NCBI GenBank assembly: GCA_916613615.1
Contig: OU744730.1
Location: 18,517,406-18,581,405, forward strand
Direction of reading: 5' to 3'
Length of the DNA: 64,000 nt
Source of the DNA: Steromphala cineraria
Lineage: Eukaryota > Mollusca > Gastropoda > Trochida > Trochidae
Made by a program: the position numbers and the translations under genes. Under the pieces are notes generated by a model, which was not told where the DNA came from, ran no database searches, and saw nothing but the letters and a program-made list of their open reading frames with translations. Within the stretch, counting starts at the first letter, position 1, and each line of letters opens with the position of its first letter. Positions 11,145 to 23,756 of the stretch are shown one piece after another.

Positions 11145-14035
11145 ATTATTTGTACTTTTTTTGTGAACGAGCTGCAGCCCAAACGGCTGCTCCAAATTCA
11201 CCCAAACTTGGCATGCTGTTAGCCCTTACCCTGGAATCGACATGCGAAGCTTTTGGGCAAAATCGGTTCATTCATTAAGGGTCCAGTTCGAATCCAAAAT
11301 CGAAAATTTAACATTGATATTTTTTTCAAAATGCACTTAGAGACTTAATTTTTTTTTAAAAAAGAAGCGCAATGAAAAATAATGAAAAAAAGGAAATCAT
11401 GGCAAATTCGTAGGTCACGTGGTTCGGCCGCCATCTTGCTTTTAGTGCAATTTTCATCGTTTCCGACCCCACCCACCTTTGACAATCTTCTCCTCTGAGG
11501 ATACTTGCACTAGAGAGCTGAAATTCATACTGAATGTAGCTGAGGTATTGTTTTCTTCAATTCCTAAAGTTGTAAGACCTAACCTTAATACTTTTTGTGC
11601 TGTGACCTTTCAAAGTTGACCAAAATCGCAAAATCGCCAACTTCAAGGGCAGATAACTCGAAAACCAGACCATAGAACATGATGATTTTTGTATGAGAGT
11701 TAGACATTAGCAAGATCTTCAAGATAAAGCAGTAAAATCGATCGCGAACAGTCATTATCGGTTTTGAGGAAGGGTCAAACTTTGCTTTTTGGAAAACGGG
11801 TGTTTTGGTGGGTATGTTTGAAAAACTCTTGTAAACCAACGACACATGATAAATACTTGTTCTATATATCAAATGAAAGATAAAAAATCATACAATCTTG
11901 GATAAATCTCATTAAAATTAGATTAAACATTAACATTGAATTTGGAGCATTTAAATGTGGTCAATCCTTCTTTCGTTTGGAATGATTCTGATATAAGAAT
12001 GATTGAAACATTGTAGTTCATTGGCAATAAAACACTAGGCAATGTTTTATCTATCATCAGGCAGCAACAAGACTGTATAACCTCAGATGATTCATGTTTG
12101 CAGCCATGTTGAATTTTCTGTAAAGGCTTAAACGTTGAATATCAAGTGAAATATGGTCATTTTTATAATGTATTAGTTACTGTTTACCCCTTAGACAAAA
12201 AGTCATGTGAAGGTCAAACAGTGGGTGAAGGTCAAACAGGAATCTTGAAGACCTAAGTACTGCCGCGGCAGTCCTAGTTATTATTTGTACTTTTTTTGTG
12301 AACGAGCTGCAGCCCAAACGGCTGCTCCAAATTCAACAAAACTTGGCATGCTGATAGCCTTTACCCTGGAATAGACATGCGAAGCTTTTGGGTAAAATCG
12401 ACCCGTACATTAAAGGTCCAGGTCGAATCCAAAATCGAAAATTTAACATTGATATTTTTTTCAAAATGCACTTAGAGACTTAATTTTTTTTTTAAAAAGA
12501 AGCGCAATGAAAAATAATGAAAAAAAGGAAATCATGGCAAATTCGTAGGTCACGTGGTTCGGCCGCAATCTTGCTTTTAGTGCAATTTTCATCGTTTCCG
12601 ACCCCACCCACCTTTGACAATCTTCTCCTCTGAAGATACTTACACTAGAGAGCTGAAATTCATACTGAATGTAGCTGAGGTATTGTTTTCTTCAATTCCT
12701 AAAGTTGTAAGACCTAACCTTAATACTTTTTGTGCTGTGACCTTTCAAAGTTGACCAAAATCGCAAAATCGCCAACTACAAGGGCAGATAACTCGAAAAC
12801 CAGACCATAGAACATGATGATTTTTGTATGAGAGTTAGACATTAGCAAGATCTTCAAGATAAAGCAGTAAAATCGATCGCGAACAGTCATTATCGGTTTT
12901 GAGGAAGGGTCAAACTTTGCTTTTTGGAAAACGGGTGTTTTGGTGGGTATGTTTGAAAAACTCTTGTAAACCAACGACACATGATAAATACTTGTTCTAT
13001 ATATCAAATGAAAGATAAAAAATCATACAATCTTGGATAAATCTCATTAAAATTAGATTAAACATTAACATTGAATTTGGAGCATTTAAATGTGGTCAAT
13101 CCTTCTTTCGTTTGGAATGATTCTGATATAAGAATGATTGAAACATTGTAGTTCATTGGCAATAAAACACTAGGCAATGTTTTATCTATCATCAGGCAGC
13201 AACAAGACTGTATAACCTCAGATGATTCATGTTTGCAGCCATGTTGAATTTTCTGTAAAGGCTTAAACGTTGAATATCAAGTGAAATATGGTCATTTTTA
13301 TAATGTATTAGTTACTGTTTACCCCTTAGACAAAAAGTCATGTGAAGGTCAAACAGTGGGTGAAGGTCAAACAGGAATCTTGAAGACCTAAGTACTGCCG
13401 CGGCAGTCCTAGTTATTATTTGTACTTTTTTTGTGAACGAGCTGCAGCCCAAACGGCTGCTCCAAATTCAACAAAACTTGGCATGCTGATAGCCTTTACC
13501 CTGGAATAGACATGCGAAGCTTTTGGGTAAAATCGACCCGTACATTAAAGGTCCAGGTCGAATCCAAAATCGAAAATTTAACATTGATATTTTTTTCAAA
13601 ATGCACTTAGAGACTTAATTTTTTTTTTAAAAAGAAGCGCAATGAAAAATAATGAAAAAAAGGAAATCATGGCAAATTCGTAGGTCACGTGGTTCGGCCG
13701 CCATCTTGCTTTTAGTGCAATTTTCATCGTTTCCGACCCCACCCACCAAGGGCAGATAACTCAAAAACCAGACCTTAGAACTTAATGATTTTTGCATGAG
13801 AGTTAGACATCAGCAAGGTCTTTAAGTTAAAAGAATAAAATCGCTCGCGAACAGTCACTTCCGGTCAGGAGGAAGGGTCAAACTTTGCATATGGAAAGGT
13901 GATATTTTGCTTGGTATGTTTGAACCCTCTCTAACAAACATTCAAGTGAAGGTCAAACATGCATGTGAAGGTCAAACAGTATGTCAAGGTCAAACAGGAA
14001 TCTTGAAGACCTAAGTACTGCCGCGGCAGTCCTAG
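11145..14035 (+). repeat. Tandem array of ~1135-bp units (two full, one internally deleted)
   Basis: ATTATTTGTACTTTTTTTGT begins units at about 11142, 12280 and 13415. The hairpin ends of units 1 and 2 are exactly 1135 bp apart. The third unit is shortened to about 620 bp by an internal deletion. Units 1 and 2 are nearly identical, so the amplification is recent. Confidence 0.85.
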
Positions 14036-14737
14036 TTGTTCTAATGATTTGAAGTGTCTCTTAGTCATACGGGGAAAGCTAGTTTTACCGTATGAATTTT
14101 TGTTTGTGTACTTGATTGTTTTATTATGAACGTCGTGACAAAAGAATCTACTATATCTATCATTCTCTGTCTCTCTTCTTGGATTCCTGGGACGTTAAAG
14201 ACTTAATGACTTATCCGGGGCTTCTCTTACTAGTTAATATCCTAACAGTTTTGGTCACATACTTCAATTCTCATCAATTTTGTAATGATACCATTCCTAA
14301 ATATAGCTTAATATGATAGTGTTTCATATTCTTCTGAAATTTTGTACTTACAGGTTCCAATAAAAATAAAATCTTGAATTCGAAAAATTGTCTTTCCTCT
14401 TATTACAGCTAATTTTATATGTGACATTTTAACCTGCTTTATAGAACTTTTAACTACTTGTTTTAATTATTAAACTCACACCCTTATGTTCCTAGATTTA
14501 TCTTTAAATAAAGGTAAAGTTGATTCATAAATTCCAGAATCAGTTAACTATATGCTCGGAACAATAGAACATTCTATAATAAGTATGCCAGAAGGGATTT
14601 AAATTGAATTTGGAGATAAGAGGGGGACATCAAAGAAAATATTCTCATCTCAATGTATTCCTATGGCATAACCAATTTATTCCATATACAATCTTGATAA
14701 GGGGGTATGTTCGTCTCTTATGCATATAAAAGTAATT
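14036..14737. other. Spacer between two Helentron-like elements
   Basis: AT-rich DNA with no supported gene. Confidence 0.4.
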
Positions 14738-15962
14738 AGGTCTTCAAGACTACGTCTGGAAGACCTATTGTTCTTATTCGGATTTTTATTATTATTTGTA
14801 CGATTTTGTCAGAGCGATTCTGATTGGATTTTCATGAAACTTTCAGGACTGATAGAGTATCACATGAACTGGCTCTGCGAAGCTTTTGAATTTCGAATTT
14901 CAATTTGTGCTAGAGTTATCTCCCTTTGAAGTTGAAACTTCATACCTCGATTTCTCGAAAACTAAGAAAGATAATCGCACAAAACTTTCACCAAAATGTG
15001 GGCATCAACATTCCATCAAATAAACACATGGCCGTTTTCGGCCGTAATAATAGATTTTTTGCTATTATTAAAACTGAAATTTTGGCGTATTCGTCTTTGA
15101 AAATCATCTCCTCATTAACGGCAAGACATACAGCAGTGTTTGATAGCTCAAATGAAAGCTGAAGGAACTGCCAAGAAAGTATCGGCTTTTTTTTTAATTT
15201 TGATCTAGAAAGTGAGTTATCTGCTCTTTAAAATGGACATTGTTTTAAAGCATCATTTTTCATGTTACTTTTAAAGGGACATTACTCTGTAAGGGAATGT
15301 CAAATAAGAAATCTGTTTTATGCATTCTGTTCTACAATGATTGTTGGACAAATTCACTACGATTATTATTATATAAAAGTTGATATTAAAGGAATATGAG
15401 GACATAAAGAGATTTTTTAATTTTTCGACGATTTTACCATTTTTCGTTGGTTATTTTACTTTGAGAATTTTAGTTTCAAAGCTGTTACAGATAGAAATTT
15501 TATCTTTGATGTTTTGTGAAGCAGATGTAATGAGCAGACAGAAGAAAATATCAGCAAGTCATGATAAAAAAAAATTCTGTCCATGACCAGTCCTTGAATA
15601 TTGCGTTTTTTGGAAAATCCTCATTTTTGGCAAGAAAGATATCTTAAAATTGATTGTATCTTCACATGCGCTATTCTAAGCTCAACTTTTGCTATGTTTT
15701 ACTTTATCATAAAAATGTTGATAGTTAAGGAGCTAGAAGGACCAACATGGAGTAGGGGTCTAAAAATCTTCAAATTTCAGTGTTTTCAATAAAGCTCCAA
15801 AATTCATTTCTCCATTATTATTTAAGTTATCAAAACAAAACATACATCTGTGTATGTGGATAAACAGGACCTCTTAGACAAAAAGTCATGTGAAGGTCAA
15901 ACACTGTGTGAAGGTCAAAGAGGAATCTTGAAGACCTAAGTATTGGCGCGTCAATCCAAGTT
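14738..15962 (+). mobile_element. Second Helentron-like non-autonomous element
   Basis: Starts with AGGTCTTCAAGAC (14738), which forms a small hairpin with GGAAGACCT. It ends with TCTTGAAGACCT (15926-15937), the near-palindrome ATTGGCGCGTCAAT (15942-15955) and CCAAG-TT. This is the same plan as the 9.6-14 kb array, but with a different 3' hairpin and an unrelated interior, so it is a related subfamily. AAGGTCAAAC repeats precede the 3' end in both. No transposase frame is seen. Confidence 0.6.
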
Positions 15963-17737
15963 AATTTTATATTTACTAGTAGCATTATTTGATTGATCTA
16001 AAGTCCGTTAGTACTAAAATTGTAAACAATGTGCTGCTGAAATGTATGCTCGAGTAGATATGTTCTAAAAATTCTGGTCTTCTCGTCATTTTCTGTTTAT
16101 GTAAATGATTTATGTGATTGATAGTCTTTGTATTTTGAAATAAAAGTTTGAATTTTAAAAAATAATTAATTGACGATTGGTTTACCTGACACCTCTTACT
16201 TACTAAATCTCGTTTTCTTAGGAAGATTTAGAGAGAGAGAGCTACCGAATCAATTTTCTCATCGTCGATTGATCATTGGCCGTTTATGCTTTCTGTATGG
16301 TCTTATGGTACAGGTAAACAGAACCAGGTTGGGTTATGAGCTATCGCTCAGTCTTTCTTTGCATACATATTAAGAGAAGGACAAAATACTAGTCAGCCCC
16401 CTAAAAATGTTGTATTGATTTTTTAAGTAATTGAGAAAGATAGAGTTAGTGTCCATTATTTGGTATGTTGTAAAAATAACACTATTCAATCCATCGATCA
16501 ACAACTTCGGTACGGTTTTCGGGGCTGCAGTGTTTAGTAATAATTCAACAATGGAAACCTGATAAGTAAATTCTCTTGCAAACATTTTATTTTAATTTTA
16601 TTTTCGGTATTTTACTTGTTAATAGGTATTTTACATTTTTCTAAACAAAATATATCTTCATGTCTTTATCGGCAACATTGTCGTGACAGGGTCTCCTTCT
16701 AGGTGTCAACCTGAGTTCGTGTAGGGTCAACTGATTGAAACAGCCATCTGCAAGTAGGATGTTGTTGGATTGGGGTTTAACGTCTTCTTCACCATACGGT
16801 GATGTCGCCGACGTCTGCAAGTAGGACAGACAGATATTTTATTTATAGATGCAAGTAATGTATCAAAAACCGTCGACTATACAAGTAGGATGTTTATTTA
16901 ACTGGCAAGCAACAAGCGCAAGTGCCCCTCGTTAACATGTAATGATGAGTATTTTACTAATCCATTCCCTTTGTTCAGTAATTGACAGTAAGGGACTGTG
17001 AGAAAACGTTTAGTGAAGCTGTTTGTTTTACTTATCTGAGTTTAGTTAACCGACAAACAGACAGAATTTGGTTTTGGATTTGTATGGCTTTCACAGGATG
17101 AGGGTGATAGCAAGATTTTTTTGCATAAGTTTAAATTGAGGCTTTTGGTTATTCTAAAGCAGTCATGGTCTGCTAATACTGATACTTTTTCAGATTTATT
17201 TGCCTACAAGCATTTTAAATCATTACTACATGTAGAAAGTTATCTCACATTATCTATTTCCCCCTATCTTAAATCTCTTTTAGCAAAGTTTAGGTGTAGC
17301 AAGTTTTGGTTTGGCATTGAAGATTGCTGACAGAGTCTGCTCCTACTGCTGTATGCACAATATTAATTGTAACGAAGATTCGCATTCTATTTGATTGTAA
17401 ATTGTATGAAGATGCCAGAAATAAGTTAATTACCCTATTATTGTATAGTCAACAAGATTAACTTGAGATACATTCTTAACAGTGAAGATAGAAATAGCAT
17501 TATAAATGTGTGTAACTTTCTAAAATGGATAAATAAAAGTAGAGCTAAAAGTGTCAAACCATAAACCTATATTTTATGTGCGCTTGTATCGCATGCAATG
17601 TTTGAATTTTGGACCTTTGGCCTCGATACTGAATAAAATGTCTGTCTGACTTTTAGTTAACCAGACTCAAATATTGATGATTACTGAAGGAATTGCCGGG
17701 ACTCAAGAAAACCATTTGTTTATCCAGGTTTTTTTAG
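15963..17737. other. Intergenic DNA with one short dispersed repeat
   Basis: No gene is recognised. The short repeat around TTTAACGTCTTCTTCACC (16761-16816) recurs at 23.6, 23.7 and 25.6 kb. Confidence 0.4.
16761..16816 (+). repeat. Short dispersed repeat, copy 1
   Basis: It reads GTTGTTGGATTGGGGTTTAA then CGTCTTCTTCACCATACGG then TGATGTCGCCGACGTC. Other copies are at 25583-25640 (+), 23579-23639 (inverted) and 23700-23756 (diverged, inverted). It is probably the 3' tail of a retroposon family. Confidence 0.65.
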
Positions 17738-17903
17738 TTAAGGGGCAGTAGCACGTTTTTAGGGGGAATATAAGGTGATGTCAGGAAAATAATTCCAATT
17801 GAAAGACAATCTATTTCAACTAAATGAAGCAGTAATAATTCAACTATACGGTAAAGTTTAGCCAAGCGACTCCTTTTTCTTACACAAAATGTTAAAAAAA
17901 TGG
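17738..17903 (-). mobile_element. TTAA-type MITE, truncated inverted copy
   Basis: TTAAGGGGCAGTAGCACG is followed by the reverse complement of the family's 3' half (GGGGGAATATAAGGTGATGT). The other terminus is missing, so only about 165 bp remain. Confidence 0.7.
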
Positions 17904-18659
17904 CTTACTTATTCTTACTTATCTTCATGGCGATGTGATGTTGAAGAAAAACTAAGAAATTTACGTACAGGTTATTTTTATTGCAACATCTATAGAAATC
18001 CAATCAAGGATAAGGTGACATCACAATAATTATCCGTACATCAAATTGTTATGCTCATTAAAATAAATATAATATACGTGTTGAACATCTTTGCTATGCT
18101 ATGCTGAGTATCAATTCTGATATGCTATGCATACAAAAAAAAAACAGAGTGCTATAACTAAGTCTTCAGCTAAAAGTTCAACATGTACTTGGAATATTCT
18201 CATATAATTCTCTAATAAACAACGGTTAATATCGATAAGCACCAAGTTAGTAAGGATAATCTGAGGCAATAATAATCCACACATGTAAACAAGACAATGT
18301 AAACTATATATTAAAGATATTTGTTACGCTATCAGGAGTTCTATGCTATGCATACAATAAAAACCAATAGCACTAAAACTTCAGATTAACATGTTCATCT
18401 AGTAATACTCTCATATTCTCATTTCAAAATAATAAATATATGATGGTTAATATCGACGAGCAAAGTATTGTAAGGAATGACAAAATTTCTAGACTACTGC
18501 AGTGTTGTGATGCTTATATAGCGAATACTAAAAAAATTGCTAAAACAAATGAACACATACATTCACACGAAACAATACACGAAATCACAAGGAGAAAAAT
18601 CGAGCACTTCTTTCTATGTAGCTCATACAAGCAATAGGTGTCACATATTATCACAGAGT
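17904..18659. repeat. Diverged ~220-bp tandem duplication downstream of the minus-strand FoxH gene
   Basis: Blocks around GCTATGCATACAA, AACATGT, CTCATAT and GGTTAATATCGA occur in the same order at about 18110-18270 and 18335-18480. No coding function is apparent. Confidence 0.5.
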
Positions 18660-19340
18660 CTAGCCAGAGAGCATGGTGCCGAAGTTGGAGAACACGTCCT
18701 GGGGTTCGGATGAGGAGTCGTTGCTGACGGAGACGACATCAATATCGGGGATCAGATCAGTCCTGGCGATCCAATAGAGCGCAGCAAGGTCAGGGACGCT
18801 TGATCTGGCCGCCATGTTGGTTGAGGAACACTGGGAGTCGTCTGAGAAGACTGGAATCGGGATCACTGGTTGCAGGCTGCTACTGGTACTGTCTTCAGAG
18901 AACATGGCGAGGTCGTCAACAGCGGCAATTAGAGATGCGGTTGTGGAATTCGTCTTGTAGCTGGCGTTGTCTGTGCCCCAAGGTGAAGGTCGTGGGTAAG
19001 CAGAAGGGGTGGATGGAGGGCCTATGTAAGCGTCGCTGGAATCGGAGGAGTATGACGAGAGATGAGGAGGGATGTAGACTCTGCTGCTAGTGCGGGGGCA
19101 GAAGACATCACTGGAGGTGTCGCTGTCGTAGATGGGGTTGGCGGTGGTTGCCGACGAGGGGCAGCGGAAGGTAGTGGCACAGGGTGTGGCAGATTCTTCG
19201 AAGGGGCGATACAGCTTGGTCGGTCTCTGGTCTGGTTGTGACGGCAAGTTCGACTGGGTCACATCTGTCCTTTGTGAAACGCATGTATGCTGGCTGGCAT
19301 GTGGGAAGCTTGGTGTTTGGTAGGGGAAGCAATCCATCCA
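18660..19340 (-). CDS. FoxH: FoxH minus paralogue, terminal exon
   Basis: The acceptor TTTTTACAG lies just before 19340. The 226-residue tail is Ser/Thr/Pro-rich and acidic, ending in SEPQDVFSNFGTMLSG. The frame is open for its full length, while the other frames break. The tail is expected to carry the transactivation and Smad-contact function, but no clear SIM is seen. Confidence 0.75.
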   Translation of the reverse strand, partial: WMDCFPYQTPSFPHASQHTCVSQRTDVTQSNLPSQPDQRPTKLYRPFEESATPCATTFRCPSSATTANPIYDSDTSSDVFCPRTSSRVYIPPHLSSYSSDSSDAYIGPPSTPSAYPRPSPWGTDNASYKTNSTTASLIAAVDDLAMFSEDSTSSSLQPVIPIPVFSDDSQCSSTNMAARSSVPDLAALYWIARTDLIPDIDVVSVSNDSSSEPQDVFSNFGTMLSG

Positions 19341-22266
19341 CTGTAAAAAGTGAAAAGACACATTAAATAAATAAGAATAGAGTTGGCTGTTTATGATGAA
19401 TATGAAAGTTAAATATGAATTGTGATACGAACAGGATAAATTTCCAATACATTTATTGATGAAATATTGAAGGCATATTGCATTCTTAACATTCAATTAA
19501 TTCGTAGATAGCAGTAAGAGGTACGAACACTGAACTGTGGCTGGTACTGATGTTGGTACTGCTGCTGGTACTGCTGGTACTGCTGGTAGTCCAAGGCTGA
19601 CTGATAGCTGTACTCCGGGTAGGCGTGGTAGTCAGAAGCGATGGAGGAGAAGGGTCTGGACTCGCCGTAGTTCGGGACAGGACGCTGGGGAACTGCCGGG
19701 AGGTAGGACTCCGCCTTGTTGTACACTGTCGCGTCATAGGGTGAGCTGCTGGCGTGTGCAACTGGGACTGGGTTACGGTAGGACAGGAAGCTGAAGGGAT
19801 GGTCGAACTTGGCGTCTGGAGGCTCGAGTGACGTGGATGGTCTGGAGAGGATGCTGTCGATAGTGAATCCTGCTCGTGGAACGGGCGGTGTCTGATGATG
19901 CTCCTGGGCTGAATAACCCGTCTGGTGATGCTGCAAAGATGTCGTTTGCTTCATCGGGAAGGATGGAAGGACGATTTCAGGGATGTTGAGCTGTAGGAAG
20001 ATGTTTTCGGCCCACTCACTGCGTTGGTTGTTGTCTCTAACCGGCGTCCTCTTGAAGACTGCAGGGGTGACGGTCTTCAGGTCGACGGACCAGAAACATC
20101 CTTTGGAGTTGTCAGCTCCGTTCAGGGGAATTCGGACGAAGCACGGTTGGTTGGAGAGGTTGTGGCGCACGGAGTCCCTCCATCCCTTGTACTCTCCTCG
20201 AAAGAAGGCGAACATCTCTCCAAGTCTGTCCTGTACTCCGGATAGGGTCAGTCGTTTGTTCGGACTAGTCTCTATGGCAACGAGTGCCATGGCCTGGTAT
20301 GTGAAGGGAGGTTTCGGGTAGCGCTTGTAGGCACGTCGAGTGCGCTTTGCTGAGGTCTGAGGTTCCTCCTCTCGTTCCCGCTTCGTCGTACTCCGGACTA
20401 GAAAAGACAAGAGACATTGTGCATTGTCAGTCACACAGTTGAATATCGACACAAACATACAGACAGACAGACAGTTTTTTTTTCGAGTCTCACCTCACAA
20501 TCATTAAAATATAGATATAAAATGTGCATATAAATTACATCGAGCCACCCAAAAATGGGTTACGAGAGACTATATATATACACTAAATTACACTAAAATA
20601 TAGATAGTATATATAACATACATATTGGCAATTATTTGTTTTGATGACAACTCTGGGAAATTTCGTAATTTTCATGAAATGATATCGTACAATTTGGCGT
20701 CTAAGAAATACTATAATTTTGTTAACATTTTCAGCACCACTTGTGTGACCCTTCCTAGTGCTTTTTTACCTTCCTCGTTCGTTTTTTGGGGCAGCTTTGG
20801 TTTTGATGACATTTGTCATTTGTTGTCATTTAAAGGAATTCATATTGCCGTGAAATAATTAGAGAAATATAAATATGGGAAGATGCGATGACAGTCCATT
20901 AGAAATAAATTTAAATAAATAAATGTAAAATATTGGAAAGTAGGGCCTACATTTTGGATAACCATTATCGGTTGCATTCCGAAAGAACCCCTCCAAACTA
21001 TTTACTACTAGTATTTGTTGGGATCAAAATATAATTTTAAAATTATCGGTTCATAAACTAGCGGGAGGTGTACATCAGTTTATCGAGTTTTATCAATATT
21101 AGATATATGTGTTAGACACGTGGTGCATTTGATACCAATCTTATTAAAATATGATCTATTTGCTGCACTACGCTACGCATGTAGATCATACCAGGCTCAG
21201 TTATAACAGCCGTCAGAGTATCCTTTGACTCAGCCAATCAGCGACTTTGCCCCGTAACTCGGGTTGTTGGCGAAAGGAATTCATATCTAATCTCGAAAAA
21301 CGTACATTTCCGACTATTTCTAAATGTCGACAACAAATATTTCCTGTCATTTACGAATGAATTACTCAAACTGTGCTTTATGTAGCTCCTATCAATTTGT
21401 TGGTCCAAAAACGTCCAGGTAAATACTTAAATGTTATCATTATCGAAGAAATCACCGTAAACTTGGTAAATTTGGCAAATTCAAACAGCAAGCTGTCGAT
21501 TTTTTGCTATTTTTGGAACAACTACGTTATATAAACGTTTCCTTTTAAATCTTATATGAAACGATTTATGCTCATTAAATTCCTTGTATTTTGTAGCCAT
21601 AAATATAATGAAACAAATGAGAAGACCAGAACTGACATAAAAACATTAGATAAAGTCTTGTTGATTTGATATCACACATATTCGATGTACATATGCAAAT
21701 TAGAAAGAATCTAGTTCTGTCAAATAGTCAAACATTACAAGTGAATTAGCGAATGTTACGACATATGCAAATTACCTAACACTGCTTTTTGGGAAAATCG
21801 AAAGGTCATAAGTTATCATTTTATCATTTGGGCTGTACTTTGTTAAATTGCTTTAATCTCTGTATATTGTCCTTTAAGAAAGGTACGATTTGATTGGTGG
21901 ATGAAATCTTCATCACATCCAGCGGTCAAAGGTTACCCTGACGGCTGGACTTACGGGGCCTTGTGATCTTTAATCTGCGTAACGTAGTGAAGCAATTAAG
22001 ATATCATTTTAATGAGATTGTCTTGCTGGGTTAAATTACGGTTTGTAAAACTCTCACATTTGATTGCTCTTCCAAACCCCCATAGACCACAAAATGTGAA
22101 TTATTAAATTTAGGGTGATTATAACACGTGATGACTTTATTCTGCCATGTTGAATATTGTCAAGCCAAATATGTAACGTTATGACTTTAAGATTCCGTTT
22201 GTACTTACCAGGACCAACGGATCCAATAGGTCCAAATGTCTCCATGTTCTGCACAGCAGGATCCAT
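18660..22266 (-). CDS. FoxH: FoxH-type forkhead transcription factor (minus-strand paralogue)
   Basis: A nuclear DNA-binding protein; FoxH family members work with Smad2/3 downstream of Nodal/Activin. Coding exons on the minus strand are 22266-22209 (starting MDPAVQNMETFG, donor GTAAGT), 20397 to about 19529, and 19340-18660. The first two join in frame as SVGP-VRSTTKRE. The forkhead domain is about 85 aa from YPKPPFTYQAMALVAIETSP, through GWRDSVRHNLS, to GCFWSVDL. GWRDS in place of the common KWQNS is a FoxH hallmark. WAENIFLQLNIPEIV resembles the FoxH1 post-domain helix. A Tyr/Gln-rich stretch (YQQYQQYQQQYQ) precedes the last intron. The donor of that intron is not resolved: the only phase-0 candidate is weak (GTTCGT at 19528). 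The total is about 535 aa if that donor is used. Confidence 0.85.
19493..20397 (-). CDS. FoxH: FoxH minus paralogue, forkhead exon
   Basis: The acceptor TTTTCTAG precedes 20397. The frame stays open to a stop at 19493, but coding probably leaves it near 19529. It holds the whole forkhead domain and the Tyr/Gln-rich segment. Confidence 0.8.
20398..22208 (-). other. Intron 2 of the minus-strand FoxH gene
   Basis: A 1.8-kb AT-rich intron between the start-codon exon and the forkhead exon. No gene or repeat is recognised inside. Confidence 0.7.
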
Positions 22267-23033
22267 ACCAGTCTGTAAGCTAAAAATATAAGAGATTGTA
22301 TTTTAAAGGAAGAAACGTAAAGTAAAGGCGTGTAGTTACAGTTAATTTATATTTAAACATAATTTCAGTCACTAATTCGCGAAGTTATGAAGAACATTAT
22401 TTGATACAGCACATTAAAAAATCAATTTGAACTTGGTGACAATCATTCATTGATGTTGGTGAAAGATATATAACATGTGAATGTCACACTCATTCTATTA
22501 CGGATTACTTAGTATAGTAAATTCGTGGATCAGTTCAAAATTAAGAATGATTGTAAGATCAATTCGGTTAGTTACTCGAATCCATTTCGAATATATTACA
22601 TTTATTAATTTATTATTTATTAAACAAATTAAAGCGCCGATTTACAGTTATGCCATGATATTTGGATAACTTTATCTACCACGCAGTAGAGAAGTAATAG
22701 GATTTTAGTATAATAACTAACTCTAAATATAAACAGGGATCATAAAAGTCTGATCTAAACACAAATATGATTTGTTATGTACTTACTCATTAAATCGAAA
22801 TGAAAATGGTGTGTTCGCCTCATTTTAACTTTAAATGATCAAAATAAAAGGAATGAATTTTAAGGTCCCCTTTTGTCTTTCTAGCGTTATGTAAGCCAAC
22901 TAACAATAAATTCACAGTACCGATCGGTCGAATACCGATCGGTCTATTCTAGAACTAGAAATTCGACTAAAAGTTTTGCAACCCTAAAATATACATGTAC
23001 CGGCATTTTAATTGATTTAAGGATATAGCTTAC

Positions 23034-23180
23034 CTCAGGATATTCTTTTCTAAAATGTTCAAGTCAGTTGATGATTCTTTGGAATTGTTGAAAGTGAGGA
23101 TTTTCCCCGCATACCCCTTACATATACCCGAGGGGGCGTGGCTACTTGACAAGTGTCGTCTATTCTGATTGGTCCGTCTT
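23034..23180 (-). promoter_or_regulatory. Promoter and non-coding first exon of the minus-strand FoxH gene
   Basis: Read on the minus strand: CCAAT (about 23172), GTCAAG (23150-23145), CACGCCCCCTCGG (23140-23128) and a TATA-like TATATG (about 23127-23122). A non-coding exon then ends at 23034 with the donor GGTAAGC. The next acceptor (GCTTACAG) opens the exon carrying the ATG at 22266. Transcription probably starts near 23095. Confidence 0.55.
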
Positions 23181-23578
23181 ACCACGAGTTAACAAGACCC
23201 GGAAGCGGGGTATTATGCTGAGTAGGCCCATCTAAGGGGGGCACCCCTCAATGGCATGTGTTGATAATGCAAAATGGTAGAAACAATCAAAACAGACAAC
23301 AATCTTTTTAGTAAAAACCGGAAATAGTTGTAAAGTTGTTACTAAGAATTTACATTCACATATCCCCTAAATATCTTGAGTTTATCCAAAAAAAAATTCT
23401 TTCTTTCTTTAAATCTTATACTTTTTATTTCATATACCGCCAACTCTATTCAAAATATATAAACACTTAACTTAACCTATAGCATTACTTGAGATGTTCA
23501 CCACTTTAAAACTTCTCAAATTTGATGGTGTCAATGGAAAATATTTTGGAAATTTGGAAATAACTAAGGCATATATGC

Positions 23579-23756
23579 CCCACGTCGACGACATCACCCA
23601 ATGGTGAAAGAAAACGTTAAACTCCAACCCAAAAACAACATGGTGTTACTGACCTGTGCTTAATTTCATGTCCTTATTCTTTGGCAATAAAGAATCATGG
23701 GCCCGACGTCGGCGAAATCAAGCGGACGTTTAACTTCGATACAACAACGACAACAA
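23579..23756 (-). repeat. Short dispersed repeat, two inverted copies
   Basis: CACGTCGACGACATCACC ... GTTAAACTCCAACCC, and again GCCCGACGTCGGCGAAATC ... TTTAACTTCGATAC. These are the reverse complement of the 16.8-kb repeat, with increasing divergence. Confidence 0.55.

Larger units (their letters stand above)
9588..14035 (+). mobile_element. Composite Helitron2/Helentron-like non-autonomous array
   Basis: 5' boundary-type sequences AGGTCTTCAAGAC occur at 9588 and 9662, with a variant hairpin at 9727 (AAGGATTCAGC/GCTGAATCCTT). 3' boundary-type sequences TCTTGAAGACCT, then the palindrome ACTGCCGCGGCAGT, then CCTAG-TT, occur at about 12243-12277, 13378-13412 and 14001-14035. The subterminal inverted repeats, the 3' hairpin and the CTAG end before TT fit Helitron2/HINE elements. 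No Rep/helicase frame is present. The interior repeats blocks such as GACCCCACCCACCTTTGA at 10.1, 10.4, 11.5, 12.6 and 13.7 kb. The 288-bp minus-strand frames at 11585 and 12720 are the same repeat twice and are not genes. Confidence 0.6.

Noticed and set aside
11585..13007. Two identical 95-aa minus-strand frames
   Set aside because: They lie at the same place in two copies of the 1135-bp repeat, with no splice or promoter context and low complexity.
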